DNA from: Rhodoferax mekongensis
GTDB lineage: Bacteria; Pseudomonadota; Gammaproteobacteria; Burkholderiales; Burkholderiaceae_C
Assembly: GCF_032191775.1 (NCBI RefSeq)
Contig: NZ_CP132507.1
Span: 2,195,001 to 2,259,000 of the forward strand
Length of the DNA: 64,000 nucleotides
Direction of reading: 5' to 3'
How positions within the stretch are numbered: position 1 is the stretch's first letter; every line of letters starts with the position of its first letter. Both the position numbers and the translations under genes were made by a program. Below are positions 1-8,331 of this stretch, piece after piece. The notes under the pieces are model-generated. The model was not told where the DNA came from and made no database searches. It saw only the letters and a list, made by a program, of their open reading frames with translations.

Positions 1-2
1 GC

Positions 3-830
3 ATGTCAGACACACAGCACCACACCGCCCCTGCCGGTGCTACCGCCGCCTTCACGGCCTTGGGCGGCAACTTTTTCCGCGCCTCTGAACTCACCCGTGG
101 CCCCTGGCACCCGCAGCAGCAACACGCCGGCCCGCCGATCGCGCTGGTCAGCCATGCGCTGGAGGCTGCAGCACAAGCCCATGGGTTGCAACACTTGGCC
201 CGACTCACGGCCAACCTGCTGCGCCCAGTGCCTATTGCAGACATGGAAGTGCGCGTGCAAGAAGACTATGTGGGCCGCAACGCAGGTCATTTTTCGGCGG
301 TGGCACTGGCCGATGGCAAGGAGCTGATTCGCGCCACCGCTCTGTTTCAGCGTGAAGATGACGTGGGCTTGCCCGATGGCCTGCCCGGGCACCCCTTGCC
401 CCAGGCACCTAAGACGCCGGATGCCTCACCCGTGCAGCGCTTTCCCTTTGCACACCACGAGTTGGGCTACCCCGATCTGGTGGAGACGCGCATCGCCCAA
501 GGGCGCATGTTTGCCGGCCCCAGTGCGGTGTGGTTCCGCATGAGCCACCCGCTGGTGCAAGGGCAGCTGCCCAGCCCGTACCAACGCGTGGCGGTGGCGG
601 CCGACTCGGGCAACGGCATCAGCGCGATTCTGGATTTGTCCACACACGTGTTTGTGAACTCCGACCTCACCATCAACCTGCTGCGCAAGCCGGTCGGCGA
701 GTGGGTGTGCCTGGATGCCCGCACCCATTTGTCCAGCCACGGCGGGGGGCTCGCCGAGTCGTCGCTGTATGACGAGCAGGGTTTGATCGGGCGGGCAACG
801 CAGAGTTTGTTTGTCCGCAAGCGGCCGTAG
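3..830 (+). CDS. Thioesterase family protein (acyl-CoA thioesterase-like)
   Basis: A 275-residue protein with the layout of TesB-like double hotdog acyl-CoA thioesterases. The N-terminal half contains a GPWHPQQQHAGPPIALV segment followed by a LRPVPIADMEVRV strand, typical of the first hotdog. The second half carries the matching VNSDLTINLLRKPVGEWVC and SSLYDEQGLIGRATQSLFV elements that end many members. No signal peptide is seen, so it should act in the cytoplasm on acyl-CoA thioesters; the substrate cannot be read. Only two bases precede the ATG, so a longer N-terminus outside the window cannot be excluded. Confidence 0.7.
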   Translation: MSDTQHHTAPAGATAAFTALGGNFFRASELTRGPWHPQQQHAGPPIALVSHALEAAAQAHGLQHLARLTANLLRPVPIADMEVRVQEDYVGRNAGHFSAVALADGKELIRATALFQREDDVGLPDGLPGHPLPQAPKTPDASPVQRFPFAHHELGYPDLVETRIAQGRMFAGPSAVWFRMSHPLVQGQLPSPYQRVAVAADSGNGISAILDLSTHVFVNSDLTINLLRKPVGEWVCLDARTHLSSHGGGLAESSLYDEQGLIGRATQSLFVRKRP

Positions 831-911
831 GCGGCGAGGGGCCACAGTCAGAAGCTAGACTGTGCTGCATCCACGGCGGGCATGGCCTGCTTTTGCCGAA
901 CCCCATTCATC

Positions 912-1454
912 ATGAAACACCTTCACCCGCTTCTTGCCTTTTTCGCAGCCGCTGTGTGCTTGCACGCCGAAGCACAGACGACCAGCCCACCCAGAGAATC
1001 CATTTCTGTAGCCAATGCGGCCGTGTTCAAGGCCTGTGCCACAGCACCCACGGGGCAGGGCGTGTGCCCGCTCGACGCGGTCTTCGGGATCTTCAAGTTG
1101 GCCCCCAACGACAATGTGTTGGACTTCAAGGTAACCAACACCGTGCCTCTGGTGGTCAACCAAAACTACGGCTGGGTCGCGCGGATCAACCAGCAGTCGG
1201 GCAAGGTCCGCGTACTCGAACGCATGACCCTGCCCCAAGCCCCCAAGACCTGGGGCACCAGCGGCCACGCATTCGGCACCTCGGCAGACCGCAAGACCAT
1301 GTCCATGGACCTGATGCTGAACGTCTACAACGGCACCGTCTCCAAGTCCTGGGATGTAGTGCACGGGGACCCCGCCGGGCGCTATCACATCACGGTTTTC
1401 ATCGACAACTCCGCGCCGCTGCAGTTTGAGTTTGATGTCGTTGATCCGCGGTGA
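912..1454 (+). CDS. Small secreted protein of unknown function
   Basis: The reading frame is open from 882, but the ATG at 912 gives a clean signal peptide (MKHLHPLLAFFAAAVCLHAEAQ) with likely cleavage after AEA, so that start is preferred. The mature part is about 158 residues with one Cys pair (KACATA...GVCPLD) and a beta-rich C-terminal half ending in RYHITVFIDNSAPLQFEFD, which suggests a periplasmic or extracellular beta-sandwich. I do not recognise the family. It lies about 80 bp after the thioesterase gene on the same strand; whether they are co-transcribed is unclear. Confidence 0.65.
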   Translation: MKHLHPLLAFFAAAVCLHAEAQTTSPPRESISVANAAVFKACATAPTGQGVCPLDAVFGIFKLAPNDNVLDFKVTNTVPLVVNQNYGWVARINQQSGKVRVLERMTLPQAPKTWGTSGHAFGTSADRKTMSMDLMLNVYNGTVSKSWDVVHGDPAGRYHITVFIDNSAPLQFEFDVVDPR

Positions 1455-1945
1455 CTCATTGTCCGCAGTTGTCGGGGGGGCTGGCACACGTTGAGATTCA
1501 CAATCGACCCAAAGCGGTCCTCTGCACACCTGTAATACCTTCGCAAAAGCAGACATCCGATTTGTTACGAACGTGGCGCACCTGCCTAGATCGCCTGTGT
1601 AACTTTTTATAGTTTTGTGACAGACAGCAATGTTCAAGTCTAGACTACAGCACTCACTTTCACTTTGATGAACTGCAGCTCACCAACACGCTGGCGATTC
1701 AACTCAAAAACCTTCAATTCAAAAGCAAATCGATTAACCTAGAACCAGGACGTCCACTTTTGATTGGTACGTCTGTAGGGGGCAGGTCATAAGAAAAAAA
1801 CTTTTAGGCTGAAATGAGCGCGTGCAAGCTAGCTTGCAAAACACTCAGGCGAACGCGCAGTAAAGAAGATTTGCGCCCGCAGATTGCGGGCGATTTGATC
1901 AGGCTAAGCTTGCAAGGCAAGCATGCGAAGCTTGTAGTGAGAGCC
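1455..1945. other. Gene-free convergent intergenic region with clustered palindromes
   Basis: No credible gene is visible in these 491 bases, which separate two convergent genes. The right half holds several symmetric elements: a perfect 16-base palindrome at 1823-1838 (TGCAAGCTAGCTTGCA), a hairpin at 1874-1892 and another at 1908-1922 (GCTTGC-AAG-GCAAGC). GCAAGC and GCTTGC hexamers recur through 1820-1935. The composition is more A/T-rich than the preceding genes. Confidence 0.55.
1874..1892 (-). terminator. Possible terminator hairpin for the minus-strand gene pair
   Basis: A perfect 7-bp inverted repeat, CGCCCGC-AGATT-GCGGGCG, lies about 55 bases beyond the stop of the membrane-protein gene. 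Read on the minus strand it is followed by CAAATCTTCTTT, which is T-rich but not a clean T tract. A terminator role is inferred. Confidence 0.4.
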
Positions 1946-2515
1946 CTAGCCCGCGAACTTGGGGCGAAACAACTTGGCTACAGTTGCAGCTATCCACAGC
2001 ACGAGAAGAGTGCCAAGTACATCACCCAAAAACATCTGCGCCATTGCGGGCAGAGGTGTGTCCATATGCCCTGCCGCCCAGTAAAAGGCGTTGGTTGGGA
2101 TTGAATTACAAAGCGCTCCCAGCAGAGTGAACTTAATGAGATGCATTGGCTTGAGACCGCGTAGGTCCACTGGCAGTTTCAGCCATCTCACACCAATCAT
2201 CACAGCAAACAAAGGCGCAAAACCAGAGATCAGCGACACAGGTATTGCCTCGTACCAAACTACAGTCCAACTACCTTGCGTTGTGTAGATGATGAGCAGC
2301 GTACCCAAGGCCATGCCTATAGCCGCAGGTAACCCCAACACTAGCGCGAACAACATTCGCACTGCTGCGGGAAGATAGATGAGACTAAGGTGGGGCGCAA
2401 TGCTGACTGATGAAAAAAACCAACCGTTGAACAAATACGTGCCGTAGTAGACAAGAGTGGCTACTGCTACGTAAGTAATAAAAAGTCCATCGTACTTGTC
2501 CGTTTTTTCGCCCAC
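1946..2515 (-). CDS. Hypothetical integral membrane protein (MASE1-like?)
   Basis: A 189-residue, strongly hydrophobic protein with about five to six predicted membrane segments (near residues 12-32, 40-60, 62-78, 88-110, 128-150 and 160-180). The layout, with a WFFSSVSIAPHLSLIYLPAA loop and small residues in the helices, is reminiscent of MASE1-type sensor modules, but no output domain follows and the assignment is weak. The start is a GTG at 2515, only one base after the stop of the upstream winged-helix gene, so the two are almost certainly translated from one mRNA. Function unknown; the pairing suggests the regulator controls or responds to this membrane protein. Confidence 0.6.
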   Translation of the reverse strand: MGEKTDKYDGLFITYVAVATLVYYGTYLFNGWFFSSVSIAPHLSLIYLPAAVRMLFALVLGLPAAIGMALGTLLIIYTTQGSWTVVWYEAIPVSLISGFAPLFAVMIGVRWLKLPVDLRGLKPMHLIKFTLLGALCNSIPTNAFYWAAGHMDTPLPAMAQMFLGDVLGTLLVLWIAATVAKLFRPKFAG

Positions 2516-2516
2516 G

Positions 2517-2876
2517 TTAGGTTCCTTTTGTTGCTGCTATCAAAGCGTTATTTAGCTGCGCAAAGTACTCCGTTGCCAACGCAGTGGCAGACACGTACTT
2601 GACGCGGTTATCACTTTCATCAACGGTCAACGTAATGAGGCCTTTCTTGCGCAACGTCTTTAGGCGGCGATGAACAGTTGCTGGTGATGTTTCAGCATCC
2701 AACTTCATCGCCTCCAATACGGTCACTTGTTTGCCTGCCACCCAAGCTGTATCAAGTTGATGCAAAAGGCGCTCTTCAGTAGCGTCAATCACTGGAAACG
2801 TTGGCATTTCACGCAACGCTTGCACAAGATTGAGGAACTTCAGGTAGACACTGTTTTTAACTGGCGACATAGTCAT
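2517..2876 (-). CDS. Winged-helix (MarR/ArsR-like) DNA-binding protein
   Basis: A 119-residue protein whose centre reads as a winged helix: TVLEAMKLDAETSPATVHRRL as helix-turn-helix, then KTLRKKGLITLTVDESDNRVKYV as the recognition-helix end plus wing, followed by a C-terminal helix. This fits small MarR-type regulators that recognise DNA as dimers. The start is ATG 2876 (a second ATG lies at 2870). It is the first gene of a two-gene unit with the membrane protein. The upstream bases contain repeated GGATAA-like words (minus strand, about 2877-2910) that could be an autoregulatory site. No ligand-binding signature is visible. Confidence 0.65.
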   Translation of the reverse strand: MTMSPVKNSVYLKFLNLVQALREMPTFPVIDATEERLLHQLDTAWVAGKQVTVLEAMKLDAETSPATVHRRLKTLRKKGLITLTVDESDNRVKYVSATALATEYFAQLNNALIAATKGT

Positions 2877-3175
2877 TTATCCAGTTTATGCCAGCTTACC
2901 CAACCTTATCCAAAAGCGGCTAATACTCGAATATATCACTTAAGTTGTTTTTAACATATTTAATATTTCCAACTATTTTTTAAGACTGGCAGAGCGCAAC
3001 ACATACCACGTTCCATCTCGCCTTCAAATATTTTGCGCGGACGCTTGCGACTTTGCAGCGTTCCAACTTTTGTCTCAGGACGCAGCAAGTTCAGACGCAG
3101 AACCTTTTAAGTATCAACACGCTCACGCGCAAACAACTACGTGTAATAGGCATCGCCAAACTAGCGGGGTGGAGA

Positions 3176-3187
3176 GGGGGGGGGGGG
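3176..3187. repeat. G12 mononucleotide run
   Basis: Twelve consecutive G residues, preceded by GGGGTGGAGA. Runs of this length slip easily in replication and in sequencing, so the exact count is uncertain. Confidence 0.85.
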
Positions 3188-3393
3188 ACTTCGCTAGCAC
3201 TGGTACCAACTCTTCCCTAGGGATGCTCAACTTTGTATCCGCCATTGTCCGGTTAGTTGACGAACTTCACTTCCTTCAGCCTGGTAAGGCTAGGCTGGAG
3301 CAGGTCAAGAGAAGTCTGGTTGGATTAGCAACAAGAGCTTGAACCCGCGGCCACATCGAAGCGCCAACACTCATCGAAAGATCAATAATCCCA

Positions 3394-3422
3394 TTGACAA
3401 TTGTTTGCAATTTGCGAATAAT
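3394..3422 (+). promoter_or_regulatory. Predicted sigma-70 promoter for the five-gene exported cassette
   Basis: A consensus -35 TTGACA (3394-3399) is followed after 17 bases by AATAAT (3417-3422); a second -10-like TATATT lies at 3423-3428. It faces the lipoprotein gene at 3662 and would give a leader of about 230 bases. This is sequence-based inference only. Confidence 0.5.
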
Positions 3423-3661
3423 TATATTCGTTGAATTAATTTTTTTGTTAGAAGCGTTGAAATGGCACTTCGAAAATCAGCTGCCGTCTATTGAAGCTGA
3501 GTAGAGGAGCGCTCGAACAACTACTTTCCGATCCCGCCAACTTGTAGGCGTTCGTTGGCAAAGGTCAAGACTAAATCAGCGTTCTTTGCATTGAGTTCTT
3601 GTTTTTAACAAACAAGCTTCCCATTGACTTCGCCCGCTGACCCTACTGGATAACACGACAC

Positions 3662-4156
3662 ATGATCAAAACATCCACCCGAATAGCGGCTTTTCTTACG
3701 ATCTCGGCTCTGTCGAGTTGTGCGCAGAATCAACTGCCCTTGCCGTCTGCATCGCCTCCAGCCCCCCCTCTAGCATCAACCCTGAGCAATACGCCTGACC
3801 TTTCGCCGTATACGCGCTTTGAGGCCTTCTCGCAGTCATCCGATGCCACCGGCGTTACCGAGGTGCGCGGCAATTTGAAGTTCTTCCCAAGCGGTGGTTA
3901 CTTTGAGTTGACCGATACATCGAACGCCGAACTTGGCGTCCTCAATGTCCAACCCGATACCTGCCATGGTGATCCAAGCCCGAGCTGTGAACGCAGCTTC
4001 GTGATCAATGGCCGTATCAAGACAGTGCTTGGGATCCTCAATTGCCTCATCCCTGTGCGAAACGACACCACCCTGGGATACGCCCAACAAGCGCTTTCCG
4101 GTGTCTGCCGTACCCAATACGGCCGCAGCCTGACCGTCAACCTGCAAAGCAAGTGA
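3662..4156 (+). CDS. Lipoprotein of unknown function, first gene of exported cassette
   Basis: The 164-residue product begins with a lipoprotein signal: a short positively charged start, a hydrophobic stretch and a lipobox LSSC with the lipidated Cys at residue 20. A Pro/Ser/Ala-rich linker follows (about 21-50), then a small domain with four cysteines that could form two disulfides. I do not recognise the fold. It is the first of five genes in a row that all encode exported proteins; the next start follows after 8 bases. It is likely an envelope-anchored accessory of the same complex. Confidence 0.65.
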   Translation: MIKTSTRIAAFLTISALSSCAQNQLPLPSASPPAPPLASTLSNTPDLSPYTRFEAFSQSSDATGVTEVRGNLKFFPSGGYFELTDTSNAELGVLNVQPDTCHGDPSPSCERSFVINGRIKTVLGILNCLIPVRNDTTLGYAQQALSGVCRTQYGRSLTVNLQSK

Positions 4157-4164
4157 GTTTCGCT

Positions 4165-4668
4165 ATGACACGTTCCCTCAGTCTGAAATCCATTGCCGCC
4201 GGTTTGGCCTGCAGCAGCATTCTCATGGCCTGCTCCATCGCCTCAGACCCCATTGAAGGCGCGGGTAAAGCCCTTGGCGCAAAGAACTTTTCCGAAGCGT
4301 ACTCCCTCGCTCAAACAGCGACGCAAAAGGCGGAAAAAGATTATCGGGGCTACTTCCTGTTGTCCCAAGCAGCAGCACAGCTGGGCAAGAAGAATGAAGG
4401 CTTGGTCGCGCTTGAGAAAGCCATAGATGCAGGCCTGAAGGATGACCAAGAAATCGCGTCCAACGCCAATCTCGCGCCTCTGCGTGATATGTCGGCCTAC
4501 ACCACCCTAATGAAGACCAAGTTCCCAGACCGTAACGCAGAGCCCACCGTGGGCAGCGTGCTCGAACCGGCTGCACCCGCTGAAGCTCAGTCCGGTGTGT
4601 CCATCACCGAAGAGAACGGCAAACAAGTGGTCCGCGCTGGTGGCGTCGTGATCAGTGTCGACAAATAA
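4165..4668 (+). CDS. TPR-like lipoprotein of the exported cassette
   Basis: The frame is open further upstream, but ATG 4165 gives a lipoprotein signal peptide with lipobox LMAC (Cys23) and starts 8 bases after the preceding stop. The 167-residue protein then has helical TPR-like repeats (FSEAYSLAQTATQKAEKDYR, GYFLLSQAAAQLGKKNEGLV) running into an ALEKAIDAGLKD...NLAPLRD segment typical of the TPR end-of-group motif. The C-terminus is a short strand-rich tail. TPR lipoproteins usually scaffold envelope complexes, so a bridging role between the other cassette products is inferred. Confidence 0.65.
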   Translation: MTRSLSLKSIAAGLACSSILMACSIASDPIEGAGKALGAKNFSEAYSLAQTATQKAEKDYRGYFLLSQAAAQLGKKNEGLVALEKAIDAGLKDDQEIASNANLAPLRDMSAYTTLMKTKFPDRNAEPTVGSVLEPAAPAEAQSGVSITEENGKQVVRAGGVVISVDK

Positions 4669-4683
4669 CAGCGAGGCGTACCC

Positions 4684-6273
4684 ATGAAATCCACTTTTAA
4701 AGCTGCACTCACAACCATTGCCTGCGCTTGCGCGATGGTATCTGCCCTGGCACAGACAACCGTCATCGGTGAGGGTCGCACACCTATAGGCGCCGGTGAC
4801 CCCAGCTCCATCCGTAACCTCGCAAAGCAAGAGGCCATGCGCGATGCTGTGGTGAAGGCTATCAAAGACGCTACGGCCCTCAACGCCGCTGATCCGCAGT
4901 TCGCTCCGATCATCAATGAGATCGCCAAGCAGCTGCGTGATGTGAAGGTGCGTGAAGAAGTGCGCGAAGGCAATGACTTCGTGACTCGCGTAGAGGCATA
5001 TGTGGATCGCGCCCAGATCAAGAACGCCATCCGCGGCACTGAGCTGGACAAGCTCAATGACCGCAACTTTAAGATGTTGCTGCTTGTGGACGAGTATGTA
5101 ACAACTACCCGCGACCTGAAGATTCCATTGCGTGAAATCACCGAATACATGCATGACGCCGGCAGTCAGTTTCGCGACAAATCTTTCAAAGCAGACTCCG
5201 CAACAGCAGCCAAGTCAGCCTCCCTTGCTGCCACTTCCAATACCAGTGCGGCTGCGAGCAGAAGCGCCAGTTCCAGCGGAAGCTATGCCGGAGCAGTGTC
5301 CGCAACGGGCCAGCGTGGTTCTGTTGATGCCGCTGAATCTGCCAAGTACGCCAATCAGGCCTCCGGTTCCTCCAACTTCAAAAACAACGAGAGCCTAGCG
5401 GCAACATCTTCCAGCCAGTCAGCTAAGGCATCGGTTGACCGCAAGGATGTGGATCAGCGTAGCTACGACAAAGAGTCTTATCGCAAGCTCATTGAGTACC
5501 AGGACAACAGCAAGCCTACATCTGTCTCCCTATTTCTCAACGAGTTCAACAGCTTCGTTCGAGCATATGACCTGAACGTGTTGGACTCGGCGACATCCCG
5601 CAGCAAGTTCTTCGGTGACAAGAAGATCTCCATGTCAACGCTGGAAAACGGCGCTGAGATGGCGAAGTTCAATGAGTTCGCCCGTAAAAGCAACTCAGAC
5701 TTTCTGGTGGTTGGTAGCTCAACGGTGATAACGGGTGATGTGAACCCATCCACCGGACGTATGGGCTGCATCGTTACAGCGTCCCTGCGAGCTTTCTCGA
5801 CCTCTACCTCCGAAATCATCGGGGGTGCAACTGAAGGCGCGGAGGCTGAGGGTGCCAACGCCGAAGCCTGCGCAGCCATTGCTTCCAAGAAGGTAGCGCA
5901 ACTCCTAGCGCCGAAATTCGCTGGCCAAGCCCTCGGCTATTGGGCGGATCGGTCGGTGCGCGGCCGTCAATACACCGTTGAGTTTCGCGCTGGTAGCTCT
6001 CCCCTGCCCATGCGTTTGGCCTTTATGAAGGCTCTGCGTGACATTCCCGGCGTCAAGTCGGTGGACAAAAAAGAGGACGAGAACGGCCTTGTGAAAGCGA
6101 CTTTGACTCTGACAGGCAAAGGCGACGCCACGGAAGAAATCTACACCGCAGTGTCTGCACAACCGGCCTTTTCCGGAAAGAGCTTGGATGCGACATCTTC
6201 AGGCGACTTGATCAGCCTGTGTCTCGATACCTGCGCAGCTCCAGCCGCTAAGTCAGCTCCAAAGAAGAAGTAA
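4684..6273 (+). CDS. Secreted FlgT_N/LPP20-like protein with CsgG/TolB-like domain
   Basis: A 529-residue protein with a signal peptide cleaved near ALA-Q (residue 23). Residues 26-130 start VIGEGRTPIGAGDPSSIR and continue with a helix rich in QEAMRDAVVKAI, which matches the N-terminal FlgT/LPP20 domain pattern (a conserved G-G start and an Ala-rich helix). A Ser/Ala-rich low-complexity linker follows (about 165-250). Residues 270-420 look like a CsgG/TolB-N-type domain (SDFLVVGSSTVITGD, then SLRAFSTSTSEIIGG), and the C-terminus is a small alpha/beta domain (PMRLAFMKALRDIPGVKSVD). Domain calls are by eye. It is likely periplasmic or outer-membrane associated, and lies 4 bases before the next gene. 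Confidence 0.6.
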   Translation: MKSTFKAALTTIACACAMVSALAQTTVIGEGRTPIGAGDPSSIRNLAKQEAMRDAVVKAIKDATALNAADPQFAPIINEIAKQLRDVKVREEVREGNDFVTRVEAYVDRAQIKNAIRGTELDKLNDRNFKMLLLVDEYVTTTRDLKIPLREITEYMHDAGSQFRDKSFKADSATAAKSASLAATSNTSAAASRSASSSGSYAGAVSATGQRGSVDAAESAKYANQASGSSNFKNNESLAATSSSQSAKASVDRKDVDQRSYDKESYRKLIEYQDNSKPTSVSLFLNEFNSFVRAYDLNVLDSATSRSKFFGDKKISMSTLENGAEMAKFNEFARKSNSDFLVVGSSTVITGDVNPSTGRMGCIVTASLRAFSTSTSEIIGGATEGAEAEGANAEACAAIASKKVAQLLAPKFAGQALGYWADRSVRGRQYTVEFRAGSSPLPMRLAFMKALRDIPGVKSVDKKEDENGLVKATLTLTGKGDATEEIYTAVSAQPAFSGKSLDATSSGDLISLCLDTCAAPAAKSAPKKK

Positions 6274-6277
6274 GCCC

Positions 6278-8296
6278 ATGAAAACCGTCCACCGACTCAG
6301 CCTTCTCGCGTCCGCTGCCCTGATGACGTATGCACAGCAAGCGTATTCAGCGGAGCCAGCTCGTATTTTGCCGGTGGCGGCAGTCATTGAGGACTTGCGC
6401 AACACCAGCACCCTCGACCCTGAATACAAGGCGCTGGTGACGGCGGGGCTGTCACAGAAAACCGGTCCCTCGTTTGCTTCAGGCTTGAAGGCTTCTTTTG
6501 GTGCAAGGGCCGTTTCCGGGGCTAACAACCAAACGGCTGGCAATACCTTCTCGGCCACCATGCATGTGACCCGTGCGCGGAGTTACGAGGTTATCAAAGG
6601 CAACGGCAACTCCGATTTGATCGCTTCCGTCACTGCTGGGCTGTACTTTACGAACATCCGTACTGGCGAGATCTTGATGACCGTTTCGCGGTCGGCAGTC
6701 AGTCAGGCTGTGGTCCCGACCGGCTCTGACCTTTCAGCGGAAAAGCGCAAGCTCTTCACGGCTGCTGTCGATAGCCTGGTCAAGACCCTAGCCACCGATG
6801 GCCCTGCTCAGTTCAATCCGGTCGTTGTGGAGGCCACGGTATCTGACCGTGTGAGCGAGTATCTGGTTCTGGATGGGGGCTATGCCCAAGGTGTGCAGCT
6901 CAACGACCGATTTGAAGGTGCTGGCGACCAACTGGTGGATATCGTGTATGCCGGTGAAAAGTACGCCATCGCAAAGTCACTTTTCCCATCCAACATCAGC
7001 GTTGGTACTGCATTTCAGAAGTTCATGGCGCACCCCGCCAGTGGCAAAGATCGTCCCAGCGTAGCGGTTGTGCTCGACGGCGCTCCCTCTGGCGTCAGTG
7101 AGGAATACCTTTCCCGTGTGTTCGCTGAGGTTCTAGGCGACGCCGCGCCCGTGACTCTGATCCAGAGTGACACCAATTACACCCAAATGATGTCCACCAT
7201 CCGTAGCCAAGAAGGAGTGGAAATCAGTTCCTTGGAAACGGCCAATCGGCCTGCACCTCGCTATGTGGTCCGCTTGAATGTGCGTGAGCCTATCGCATGG
7301 GAAGCCGATACCAACCTGCCCTATGTGAAGCAGCGCGGCTACGAAACGCTTGTGTTCGCGGATCTCATTGACAACACCGGACGGGTTGTCTTCAGCGCAA
7401 GCGGGAAAGACAAGATCGTTGACAAGGTGGTCAACGGTGTGGGCGTGGCACCGGCTGAGCGCCGTGATGTGAATATCAAGAACGCCATTCACGATCTCGC
7501 CAAACAGTTCTCCAAGATCAGCGAACTCAAGCGCGAGCGCACGATCGTCAGCGGCTCGACGGATGCAGGACTAGCGATCAACAGCGAAGGCAAGGTTTTT
7601 GCCAACAGTCAGCAGGGCTACATCCTGCGACCCATGACCTTGAAGGTGGGTAGTGCGGCGGCATCCGTACTCGTCCCAATTGCTGAAGCCTCTGTGAGCG
7701 AATTCGCCGGCAAGGCTGCCACCCCCCTCGCCTTGGGCCTCCCGATCACTGAAGGGTCGTTCAAGGCCACCAGCGACACTGTTTTCGAAGTCTCGCGCAT
7801 CGGCACCCAACCGAAGTCGCACAAGAGCTTTTCTATGTGTGGACCCGTCGAACACTTTGGGGCTGTTGCCACCCCGAATCTGATGGCTCTCTCCAGCTTG
7901 GCAATGAGCACCGCCATGCCTGGTGCGTTCTATGTGCCGAACATCCGCACCCTGACAGACAAGACCCTTACACGGGCCAGCGGGTTTGACCCGTTCATGA
8001 CACGGCCTGTAACCCAAGCCGACTTTTGTATTCAGCCAGTCGATCGCGTACTTCTCGCAGATGAGGTCTGCAAAGACCAGTGTGAGCGCCCGATCACGGC
8101 AACCTATACGCTTCGCCTGAAACAAGGCGAAAGCGTCCTTTCTCGCACCGCCTTTGAAGGCAAATTCACGAGCACGGGCTTTTACAAAAGTACCAGCTCG
8201 GAAAACCTCAAGGGTGTTTTCGAGGCCGATGTGGTGGATGAAGCAAAACAGCTTCTCGACAAAGCAGCCCAAAAGCTGACTCTGCCACTTCAATAA
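6278..8296 (+). CDS. Large secreted protein with FlgT-like and TolB-like features
   Basis: A 672-residue protein with a signal peptide (cleavage near AYSA-E, residue 25). Residues 30-170 resemble a TolB-N/CsgG-like domain (RILPVAAVIEDL..., SLVKTLATDG). A short strand-rich segment EYLVLDGGYAQGVQLNDRFE recalls the C-terminal SH3-like domain of FlgT. A second TolB-like part covers about 250-420 (PSVAVVLDGA..., LVFADLIDNTGRVVF). The last 250 residues, with several Cys, are not recognised. Together with the upstream protein it looks like a FlgT-style architecture spread over two genes. There is no flagellar gene nearby, so the function is unknown. Confidence 0.55.
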   Translation: MKTVHRLSLLASAALMTYAQQAYSAEPARILPVAAVIEDLRNTSTLDPEYKALVTAGLSQKTGPSFASGLKASFGARAVSGANNQTAGNTFSATMHVTRARSYEVIKGNGNSDLIASVTAGLYFTNIRTGEILMTVSRSAVSQAVVPTGSDLSAEKRKLFTAAVDSLVKTLATDGPAQFNPVVVEATVSDRVSEYLVLDGGYAQGVQLNDRFEGAGDQLVDIVYAGEKYAIAKSLFPSNISVGTAFQKFMAHPASGKDRPSVAVVLDGAPSGVSEEYLSRVFAEVLGDAAPVTLIQSDTNYTQMMSTIRSQEGVEISSLETANRPAPRYVVRLNVREPIAWEADTNLPYVKQRGYETLVFADLIDNTGRVVFSASGKDKIVDKVVNGVGVAPAERRDVNIKNAIHDLAKQFSKISELKRERTIVSGSTDAGLAINSEGKVFANSQQGYILRPMTLKVGSAAASVLVPIAEASVSEFAGKAATPLALGLPITEGSFKATSDTVFEVSRIGTQPKSHKSFSMCGPVEHFGAVATPNLMALSSLAMSTAMPGAFYVPNIRTLTDKTLTRASGFDPFMTRPVTQADFCIQPVDRVLLADEVCKDQCERPITATYTLRLKQGESVLSRTAFEGKFTSTGFYKSTSSENLKGVFEADVVDEAKQLLDKAAQKLTLPLQ

Positions 8297-8331
8297 CTTT
8301 CCGCAACTCTCTCACTCTTCAAAGGTACTCC

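Larger units (their letters stand above)
2877..3661. other. A/T-rich intergenic region with a G12 run
   Basis: This stretch of about 785 bases has no gene I can support. It contains a G12 homopolymer (3176-3187), a promoter-like sequence (3394-3422) and a small hairpin at 3598-3616 (CTTGTTT-TTAAC-AAACAAG). A 90-codon open frame at 3070-3342 spans the G run but has no recognisable domain and may be decayed or mis-sequenced DNA. Confidence 0.5.

Noticed and set aside
3070..3342. 90-codon open frame spanning the G12 run
   Set aside because: No ribosome-binding site, no recognisable domain, and the Gly-rich part comes only from the G run; kept as part of the intergenic description.
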